5,043 nucleotides of DNA. Origin: Candidatus Cloacimonadota bacterium. Lineage in GTDB: Bacteria > Cloacimonadota > Cloacimonadia > Cloacimonadales > Cloacimonadaceae. A program made the translations under genes and the position numbers. Positions 1 to 5,043 of this stretch are shown here, one piece after another. The DNA lies in assembly GCA_028703735.1 (NCBI GenBank), contig JAQVMI010000170.1:1-5043 (forward strand), in the 5' to 3' direction. Position 1 is the first letter of the stretch; each line of letters opens with the position of its first letter. The notes beneath the pieces are model-generated. The model had not been told where the DNA came from. It ran no database searches and was given only the letters and a program-made list of their open reading frames with translations.

Positions 1-893
1 CCGGGACCTATGCCAACTTTTACAGCATCAGCACCCGAATCTATTAAATAACGGCAAGCTTGGGCAGTAGCTACATTGCCAGCTATTGCTTCACATGAAT
101 AGTGTTGTTTTATTCTATTCAGAGCCTGGCTGATGTGTTTATGATGTCCATGTGCTGTATCAATAACGATAACATCTGCTCCGGCTTTAATTAGCTCTCC
201 GGCTCTTTCCAGATAATCTCCGGTTACTCCAATTGCGGCTCCCACTAAAAGCCTGTTTTTAGAATCCTGAACAGCAGCAGGATAGTTCAGCCGTTTCATT
301 ATATCCCTCACCGTAATCATTCCGGCAAGGGTATCGTTTTCATCCACTAACAGTAATTTCTCGATGCGATGTTTATGCAACAAAGCAATGGCATCTTCCA
401 CAGCTATACCCAAGATCGCTGTGATAAGCTTGGAATAAGGAGTCATCAATTCTGCTACTTTTGCCTGATGATTGGTTTCGAAGCGTATATCCCTATTGGT
501 AAGAATCCCTGCTATTTTGCCATTATCAACTACAGGAAATCCACCTACACGATGCGTTTGTTTTAGCTGTAACACGGTTTCCAAGGTATCATCAGAGGAA
601 ACAGTATAGGGATGGGTTATAACTCCGCTTTCTGCTCTTTTCACCAAATGTACCTGTCTGGCTTGTTCTGCAATATCAAGGTTTTTGTGAATTATCCCGA
701 TTCCACCTTCCCTTGCCATGGCAATAGCCAATGCAGATTCTGTGACTGTATCCATAGCAGCACTCAACAAAGGAATGCGCAAGGATATATTCGCAGTAAT
801 CTTTGTGGTTAAATCCACTCCTGAAGGCACAATATCCGATTGTTGCGGAACCAGCAAAACGTCATCAAAAGTGTATGCTTTTCGAATATTCAT
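1..893 (-). CDS. guaB: IMP dehydrogenase, N-terminal part (cut by left window edge)
   Basis: IMP dehydrogenase oxidises IMP to XMP with NAD+, the committed step of guanine nucleotide synthesis, in the cytoplasm. I translated the frame by hand: it is open from ATG at 893 to the left edge (297 full codons; the family is usually about 485-490 aa). Visible are the family N-terminus (AYTFDDVLLVPQQSDIVPS, residues 6-24), the barrel segment LLSAAMDTVTES (41-52), and REGGIGIIHKN (61-71). Two CBS domains follow, at about 90-138 (GGFPVVDNGKIAGILTNRD) and 147-200 (KLLLVDENDTLAGMITVRD). The barrel then resumes with LLVGAAIGV and the NAD-site segment ADVIVIDTAHGH (239-250, Asp245). The window stops inside GIGPG, the start of the active-site loop; by family pattern the catalytic Cys would come about four residues after the last complete codon. 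The ATG is chosen because it gives the conserved N-terminus and has AAGGAG 11 nt upstream. Nothing is degraded. Identification is very secure; GMP reductase is unlikely given the inserted CBS pair. Confidence 0.97.
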   Translation of the reverse strand, partial: MNIRKAYTFDDVLLVPQQSDIVPSGVDLTTKITANISLRIPLLSAAMDTVTESALAIAMAREGGIGIIHKNLDIAEQARQVHLVKRAESGVITHPYTVSSDDTLETVLQLKQTHRVGGFPVVDNGKIAGILTNRDIRFETNHQAKVAELMTPYSKLITAILGIAVEDAIALLHKHRIEKLLLVDENDTLAGMITVRDIMKRLNYPAAVQDSKNRLLVGAAIGVTGDYLERAGELIKAGADVIVIDTAHGHHKHISQALNRIKQHYSCEAIAGNVATAQACRYLIDSGADAVKVGIGP

Positions 894-904
894 TTGCTTA
901 TAAT

Positions 905-910
905 CTCCTT
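905..910 (-). promoter_or_regulatory. Shine-Dalgarno sequence of guaB
   Basis: On the minus strand AAGGAG lies 11 nt upstream of the guaB ATG at 893. It is a strong match to the 16S anti-Shine-Dalgarno sequence, at a slightly long but workable spacing, and fixes the start codon. It shows that guaB has its own translation initiation signal rather than being coupled to the TPR gene. Confidence 0.8.
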
Positions 911-932
911 ATTGTATAGCATCGCTATGCAT

Positions 933-1008
933 TGTCATTCCGGACTTGTTACTGTCATTCCGGACTTGTTACTGTCATTCCGGACTTGTTACTGTCATTC
1001 CGGACTTG
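933..1008. repeat. Tandem 20-bp repeat array (3 full copies plus a 16-bp copy)
   Basis: The unit TGTCATTCCGGACTTGTTAC occurs identically at 933-952, 953-972 and 973-992. A fourth copy, 993-1008, matches the first 16 bases and then runs into the palindromic element at 993-1053. Each copy contains the 6-bp palindrome TCCGGA (939-944, 959-964, 979-984, 999-1004), so these are spaced exactly 20 bp apart. The array looks like serial duplication of one end of the palindromic element. It lies between the TPR gene and guaB, ending about 22 bp upstream of the guaB Shine-Dalgarno sequence. It is seen directly; any function is unknown. Perfect identity suggests recent expansion or ongoing homogenisation by slippage. 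Confidence 0.95.
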
Positions 1009-1053
1009 ATCCGGAATCTATCTAACTGGATTCCTGCCTTCGCAGGAAAGACA
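993..1053. repeat. REP-like palindromic element with two hairpins
   Basis: This 61-bp element has near-inverted ends: TGTCATTCC (993-1001) and GGAAAGACA (1045-1053), which pair with one mismatch. Inside are two perfect hairpins. The first has arms ATTCCGGA (997-1004) and TCCGGAAT (1010-1017), an 8-bp stem with a 5-nt loop. The second has arms TTCCTGC (1031-1037) and GCAGGAA (1042-1048), a 7-bp stem with a CTTC loop. The layout resembles the widely scattered GTCATTCC...GGAATGAC class of intergenic repeats (for example dRS3-type and REP-like sequences), a comparison made from memory. Neither hairpin is followed by a U-tract in the direction of the flanking genes, so it is not a standard intrinsic terminator, although it may stabilise the 3' end of the TPR transcript or cause pausing. 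No transposase gene is present. Confidence 0.8.
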
Positions 1054-1124
1054 AGCAGGTTTTTCATTTCCACTAAGTCTCCTTGCTCCAGAAACCATTT
1101 ATTAGCATCGTTAAGTAACAGCTT
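1054..1124. other. Rest of the TPR gene-guaB intergenic region, no clear feature
   Basis: These 71 bases separate the TPR gene stop from the palindromic element. I see no tRNA, no hairpin followed by a U-tract on the minus strand, and no convincing promoter. A 26-codon minus-strand reading frame starting at 1098 runs into the repeat, but has no ribosome binding site. How transcription of the TPR gene ends, and where guaB transcription begins, is not resolved by the sequence. Confidence 0.5.
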
Positions 1125-2855
1125 TTACAAGTTTGGTTTAGGGCTTGCCATTCTACTAATTTTCTGGCGAAAGTTTGGTGAGAAAATGCTGTTGGGCTTT
1201 TCCTTCAGAAATTCTTTGGCTATTCGTTGCTGCTCATCTTTGTCTTTGGTTACCAAAAACTGAAGTAGCTGCGCATATTCTTGAGCTACGGGATCAGAGA
1301 ATTCGTAATCTAAAAGCTTTATGGCTCGCACGATATTGCCGAAACCAAGTGACCATTCGATGGCTAAAAGCCTTAGTTCTTCGTCTTTATTATGCTGGAA
1401 CACCAGCTCCAAAGAATCAAGTCCGCTTTCATTATTCATCTGTAACAAACGAATAGCATTAAAAAACACCTTTTGATCTGCTTCTTCCATCCCCAAAGTT
1501 AGCATATTCAGGTAAATGGCATCATTGGCATTAGCACTTGCGGGATACTTTATTATGTACTCATTCATCAGTGAATCGGCAATTTCAATTTCACCCCATA
1601 GCAGGGCTGTTAAAAAGTGTAGATAATCCCTGTTCTCATTAAGGGCAGGTTGATTGGTGGCTGCTATTATAGAAACTGCCCGGTTACGCTCTCCTGTCAT
1701 TATTAACAGCCTGGCAATTTCCAGATCGATACTTTGTTTTTCCAGATTGTCACGCCCGAAGGTTTTGGCTTTTTCCAGCCAGGCTAAAGCACTATCTGCC
1801 GGTTCACCCAAGGCAAGGGAATTATCTGCCATAAGTTTGCGCAGCTTCATCCCCACCTGAGACCTAAGGCTAAGCGAGCGATCTTTCCACAGAGGAAGAT
1901 TTATCGCCTCCCTCAAGATTGTTTCGGTTGAGGTAAAATCTGCCTGTAGAAAACGGATATTTGCCCTACGGTAAGCCAAATCTGCTGCCTTTAGCGAGTC
2001 TTTCTCAATTGTAGAAATATAATCATAAGCCTGATAAGCTACATTATCATTTCCGGAAGCAATCAATTCTTCTGCAAAGCGGTATAATTTAGGTAAATCC
2101 ATTTTTTTGTATATCTGAAGGGCTTCCGAATATTTGGCTAAATAAACCAGGGAATTGGCATAAGCTTCCTGAACCGTAATATTGGGGTTTTTACCGGCAA
2201 ATTCCTGCACCACTATTATCAATGTGGAATCCTCTTGAAGCATAGTTTTAAGCTGATTACTTACAAAGAACAGATTTACAGGATTTTTTTCCAAATGGCT
2301 TAGATATTCTTTTATCGATAGTTCAAACATACGGTTCAACATACTTGTATTAGCAATTTCCAGCCTGAATAGTTCTGGATTCGTTAGCTTTACTCTTGCC
2401 ATTTGGTATAGTTCCAACACCTTGTCGTTGAACCCTTTGCGGGCAAAATAAGAAGCTATCTGACGATACTTATTCTCATCGTGGTTATTCGCATCCAAAT
2501 AAGCCATGCTTTCCTGCCATGCATTATTCACTTCTGCCTTTAACACAAGTAATTGAATATGCTGTTCCTGCCACATTTGAGCCGGAATAATCCTTTGATT
2601 ATCCAGTAGCAGCTTTTCCGCTTTATCAGTTTGAGACAGGCTAAAATAGAGATTAGTTAGCTGCAAAACAGTATTTAAATCATTGGGGAATTTTTGTAAA
2701 ACCTGTAGATACAGTTGTTCAGCCTGGGTATATTGGCGTTGAGCCATTTGCGTATTTGCCTGTTGCAGCAGGATATCCTTTTCGTTATATTGCCCCAACA
2801 GCCCTGTTAACAGCACACAGGATAGCGCAAGTAGAAAGATCAATTTTAGCTTCAC
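1125..2855 (-). CDS. Exported TPR-type helical repeat protein
   Basis: A 576-aa protein of unknown specific function, probably an envelope scaffold for protein-protein contacts. Residues 1-21 form a signal peptide or signal anchor: basic MKLK, a hydrophobic core at about 5-20, then G21-Q22 as a possible weak cleavage site. Cys13 sits within the core and does not fit a lipobox. Two good TPR units follow at about 26-59 (Q41-Y42...A45...Y49...P57-N58) and 60-93 (L69-Y70...A79). Much of the rest reads as degenerate helical-hairpin repeats, for example ARKGFNDKVLELYQMA, YLAKYSEALQIYKKM and LAWLEKAKTFG. No catalytic motif or enzyme domain is visible. The GTG start is chosen because it begins the signal sequence and has GGAG 9 nt upstream; it directly follows the stop of the DUF4175-like gene, so the two are almost certainly co-transcribed and probably act together at the envelope. 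The TPR class is fairly secure; the role is inference. Confidence 0.85.
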   Translation of the reverse strand: MKLKLIFLLALSCVLLTGLLGQYNEKDILLQQANTQMAQRQYTQAEQLYLQVLQKFPNDLNTVLQLTNLYFSLSQTDKAEKLLLDNQRIIPAQMWQEQHIQLLVLKAEVNNAWQESMAYLDANNHDENKYRQIASYFARKGFNDKVLELYQMARVKLTNPELFRLEIANTSMLNRMFELSIKEYLSHLEKNPVNLFFVSNQLKTMLQEDSTLIIVVQEFAGKNPNITVQEAYANSLVYLAKYSEALQIYKKMDLPKLYRFAEELIASGNDNVAYQAYDYISTIEKDSLKAADLAYRRANIRFLQADFTSTETILREAINLPLWKDRSLSLRSQVGMKLRKLMADNSLALGEPADSALAWLEKAKTFGRDNLEKQSIDLEIARLLIMTGERNRAVSIIAATNQPALNENRDYLHFLTALLWGEIEIADSLMNEYIIKYPASANANDAIYLNMLTLGMEEADQKVFFNAIRLLQMNNESGLDSLELVFQHNKDEELRLLAIEWSLGFGNIVRAIKLLDYEFSDPVAQEYAQLLQFLVTKDKDEQQRIAKEFLKEKPNSIFSPNFRQKISRMASPKPNL

Positions 2856-5043
2856 TTATTTTTTCTCCAGGCTTTCATTTAGGGTTTTCAGGTATTCCAT
2901 GATAACCTGCTGATATTCTCGGGGATAAGATTTATAGCTATCCTCCAGCATGCTGTTTCTACGCAGGCTATTTAAATCTATAGTATTGGCAGAGGGACTA
3001 TAGTTTTTATCTGTAGCTGTTTCACCTTTCCGTTTTTCGCTGAATTCTCGTTTATTTATGGAGCGCTGAGCATCCAGCATTTTAGATATTATTCGTTCCT
3101 GACGTTCCAACAAATCTGGAGATAACTGATTGTTCCTTAGCTGCCGTGAAATGCTTTCCATTTCCTCGGTAATTTGCTTTATTGCATTACCTTGTTTTTG
3201 TGCTTCAGGATTGTTTTGCAGGGTTCGTTTCAAGTTTTCTGCCAAGCGTTCCTGATCTGATGCCAGTTTTTGAATCTGTTGCTGCATGGAAGCATCCATT
3301 CTTCCACCGTTATTCTGCATCTGCATCATAAGCTGTTCGGTAAGCATACTCATCGCCATTTGTTCTTGTCCCATTTGCTCCAACATCTGCATCAGAGATT
3401 GCATACCACCACCTCCTCCACCTCCGGAAGAGGAATTTTGCAATGCTTGCATCAGATCATAAACCATCAGGTTTATCCCTTTTTGGATGTTGGTTAAACC
3501 CTGGGGTATCTGATAGGTTTGCATCTCGCTGATATAGCCAAACATATCACGGTAACTTTGATTCGTATCGGTTAAATCTATAAAGAATTTCGGTGGGATT
3601 ATCATCAGAACCTGTGTTTCGCTAAACAGTTTATTCAATACTATCTGTATTCCCTCGGAATGAGCTATCAAATCCTGTACTATCTGGTAAGGATCATTTT
3701 TGAAACGTGCTGCAGTGCTTTCGTGCTTTTTAGAAAAGATCAACAATTCTCTTAAGGCTGTTTGAATCGCTTGGATAGTTTTTTGTTGATTTCCCGAACT
3801 CATGGAATTTTTCATTTTAGATAGTTTCAGCGAGAATCTACGCATCTTTTCCATAGCTTCTGCTTGAGAACTTTGGGATTGACTTCTCTGGTTTTGTTCC
3901 AAAGCTTTCTGGCTGTTTTGCATGTCCTTTTTCAGATCACTTTGTTTCATATCTTGCTGCAATTCGCTTAGCTGTTTGGAAGCTTCCTGGTCTTTGGGGC
4001 TGGTAAGCATATCGTCAATTTTATCCAATTCCTCTTGCAATTTTTCCAGGCTTTCCTCTATCTGTTTCTGATTTGCTGCCAATTCCTTGTTATCTTGAGC
4101 TTTATCCATGGTTTTATCATTCAAAGATTTTTGCATCTTTTCCATTTCTTCAGACATCTGCAAGGCTTTTTGCACTGCTTGTTCTTTTTTGATACTTTCC
4201 AGTAGCTCCAGGGTTTGTTCTATCTTTTTGGCAAAATCCTCCATCGAAAATTTGAAGTTTTCCATCGCTTTTTTCAGGTCTTCCGGCTTGATGTTTTTTA
4301 GCGTATCCTCAAATTTCTTCATGGCTTCCTGCATTTGCTCGTTACTAATCTCTTGCATCAGCTCTTGTATCTTCATCATTTTCTGCATAGTTTCGGGAGA
4401 TAGGGTTTCATTTGCCTGCATTTTCTCGATCAGATTCTGATAGTTTTCTGCCACATCGTTTACCTGTTCACTAAGCTTTTCCTGCTCTGCAAGCATTTTC
4501 TCCAGTTGCTTTTTATCTTCCCATTTGGGGGTATCTTCCTTTAGCAATTCGCGCCGTTTATCTTCAAATTCTTTCTGCAGGTCTTTAGATTTTTCCAAGG
4601 CAGATTCCAATTCACTCCGTTTCTTTTTTTCCTCGTTTTCTATCACTTTGTAAATTTCTTCTATAGAGGGGAAACGAGCTTTAAACTTTGTGCTTTCTGC
4701 TTTCTGTTGTTCGGGCGAGTTATCGTATATTTCTGCCCAATAGGTAACCACATCACCTGGGAACAGATCGGCAGTTTTTAAATCTAATAGGTATTCTGTT
4801 GCATACATTTTGTTGGGGATAATGCTCTGAACCGAAAGTGTGTTGATTGCACCGTTTTGAATCTGATACTTTAAACTGCAATTTCGCAAGCCAAAATCAT
4901 CATCAGCATTAATGATTAGCGGTAGTAGCAGATTCTGGTTCAAATACACGTCTTCCCCGGGAAAGCTAAACTTTATCTGGGGAGGATTGTCGTCAATAAT
5001 CCTTATAGTCTTTTCTTCGGGACGGCTTTTTCTGCCCAAGGCC
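2856..5043 (-). CDS. DUF4175-like coiled-coil protein, C-terminal part (cut by right window edge)
   Basis: The frame is open through the right edge. A TTG at 5039 could be read as a start, but it is preceded in frame by a sense codon, and the sequence begins mid-domain, so the true N-terminus (membrane helices in this family) lies outside. Numbering from that TTG, residues ~10-125 match an Ig-like segment: DDNPPQIKFSFPGED, then ADDDFGLRNCSLKYQ (45-59) and YWAEIYDNSP (100-109). Residues ~126-400 are a long Lys/Glu/Gln/Met-rich coiled coil. A more compact region (~400-535, including VLMIIPPKFFIDLTD) follows, then seven glycines (539-545) and a Met/Gln-rich helix (546-600). The C-terminus carries LLERQERIISKMLDAQRS (643-660), REFSEKRKGE and YPREYQQVIMEYLKTL (705-720), which I recall as typical of DUF4175-like proteins. 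Function is not established; a structural or signalling envelope role is inferred. It is the first visible gene of a unit with the TPR gene. An SMC- or tape-measure-type coiled coil is less likely given the conserved ends. Confidence 0.82.
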   Translation of the reverse strand, partial: ALGRKSRPEEKTIRIIDDNPPQIKFSFPGEDVYLNQNLLLPLIINADDDFGLRNCSLKYQIQNGAINTLSVQSIIPNKMYATEYLLDLKTADLFPGDVVTYWAEIYDNSPEQQKAESTKFKARFPSIEEIYKVIENEEKKKRSELESALEKSKDLQKEFEDKRRELLKEDTPKWEDKKQLEKMLAEQEKLSEQVNDVAENYQNLIEKMQANETLSPETMQKMMKIQELMQEISNEQMQEAMKKFEDTLKNIKPEDLKKAMENFKFSMEDFAKKIEQTLELLESIKKEQAVQKALQMSEEMEKMQKSLNDKTMDKAQDNKELAANQKQIEESLEKLQEELDKIDDMLTSPKDQEASKQLSELQQDMKQSDLKKDMQNSQKALEQNQRSQSQSSQAEAMEKMRRFSLKLSKMKNSMSSGNQQKTIQAIQTALRELLIFSKKHESTAARFKNDPYQIVQDLIAHSEGIQIVLNKLFSETQVLMIIPPKFFIDLTDTNQSYRDMFGYISEMQTYQIPQGLTNIQKGINLMVYDLMQALQNSSSGGGGGGGMQSLMQMLEQMGQEQMAMSMLTEQLMMQMQNNGGRMDASMQQQIQKLASDQERLAENLKRTLQNNPEAQKQGNAIKQITEEMESISRQLRNNQLSPDLLERQERIISKMLDAQRSINKREFSEKRKGETATDKNYSPSANTIDLNSLRRNSMLEDSYKSYPREYQQVIMEYLKTLNESLEKK
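2865..2868 (-). promoter_or_regulatory. Shine-Dalgarno sequence of the TPR gene, inside the upstream gene
   Basis: On the minus strand GGAG lies 9 nt upstream of the GTG start at 2855, within the Leu-Glu-Lys-Lys codons that end the DUF4175-like protein. It supports the unusual GTG as the real start. Ribosomes finishing the upstream gene would stop exactly beside this start, an arrangement expected to give coupled translation. Confidence 0.7.

Noticed and set aside
916..930. Short inverted repeat ATAGC-ATC-GCTAT beside the guaB ribosome binding site.
   Set aside because: A 5-bp stem with a 3-nt loop is too short to support as a regulatory structure, and it is common by chance.
911..938. Possible sigma70-type promoter for guaB on the minus strand: ATGACA (933-938) and TACAAT (911-916), 16 nt apart, with the -35 supplied by the last tandem repeat unit.
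   Set aside because: The match is reasonable, but the expected start point (about 904-905) falls at or past the Shine-Dalgarno sequence, so the transcript would lack its ribosome binding site. The organism's promoter consensus is also unknown.
933..1008. Tandem repeats considered as a CRISPR array.
   Set aside because: The units are contiguous 20-bp copies with no unique spacers, and there are no cas genes nearby.
1033..1064. Plus-strand terminator-like structure: CCTGC paired with GCAGG (1055-1059) followed by five T.
   Set aside because: It points along the plus strand, where no gene lies upstream, and the 5-bp stem with a 17-nt loop is weak compared with the local 7-bp hairpin that would compete with it.
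1018..1098. Minus-strand 26-codon reading frame starting with ATG at 1098 and ending in the palindromic repeat.
   Set aside because: It has no ribosome binding site, and its second half is simply the repeat read through; there is no sign of coding selection.
946..1263. Plus-strand open frame across the tandem repeat and the end of the TPR gene, and the other plus-strand frames throughout the window.
   Set aside because: They run antisense to well-supported minus-strand genes or through repeats, show low-complexity or Cys/Ser/His-rich translations typical of shadow frames, and lack recognisable domains.
5037..5039. TTG at 5039-5037 as the true start of the DUF4175-like gene.
   Set aside because: The frame continues in sense codons to the window edge, no upstream sequence is available for a ribosome binding site, and the protein would begin within a conserved domain without its expected N-terminal membrane part.

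Overview
All recognisable genes in this window lie on the minus strand. In transcription order they are: the C-terminal two-thirds of a large DUF4175-like coiled-coil protein (2856-5043, cut off by the right edge), a secreted or membrane-anchored TPR-type helical repeat protein (1125-2855), a 231-nt intergenic stretch carrying a palindromic repeat with a tandem 20-bp array (894-1124), and the N-terminal ~61% of IMP dehydrogenase, guaB (1-893, cut off by the left edge just before its catalytic loop).

The first two genes clearly form one transcription unit. The TAA stop of the upstream gene is followed immediately, in the same reading frame, by the GTG start of the TPR gene, whose ribosome binding site lies inside the last codons of the upstream gene. 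Both proteins look like envelope-associated scaffold or interaction proteins. From general knowledge, DUF4175-like proteins are often encoded near MoxR/DUF58/VWA (Bat-type) genes together with TPR proteins, but no such gene is visible here, so the functional link is inference. guaB is a separate housekeeping gene for guanine nucleotide synthesis, with its own strong Shine-Dalgarno sequence. It may be transcribed independently or by read-through across the repeat; no convincing terminator is visible between the TPR gene and guaB.

The organism is a bacterium of moderate-to-low GC with Shine-Dalgarno-led translation. A long DUF4175-like protein, a linked signal-peptide TPR protein and dispersed GTCATTCC-type palindromes suggest a Gram-negative lineage of the Bacteroidota/FCB type, possibly a Cloacimonadota relative. 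That placement is from overall impression and is low-confidence.

The least ordinary parts are the repeat element with its 20-bp tandem amplification just upstream of guaB, and the single-stop-codon, same-frame junction between the two envelope genes. I see no undescribed defence system, mobile element, CRISPR array or RNA gene.
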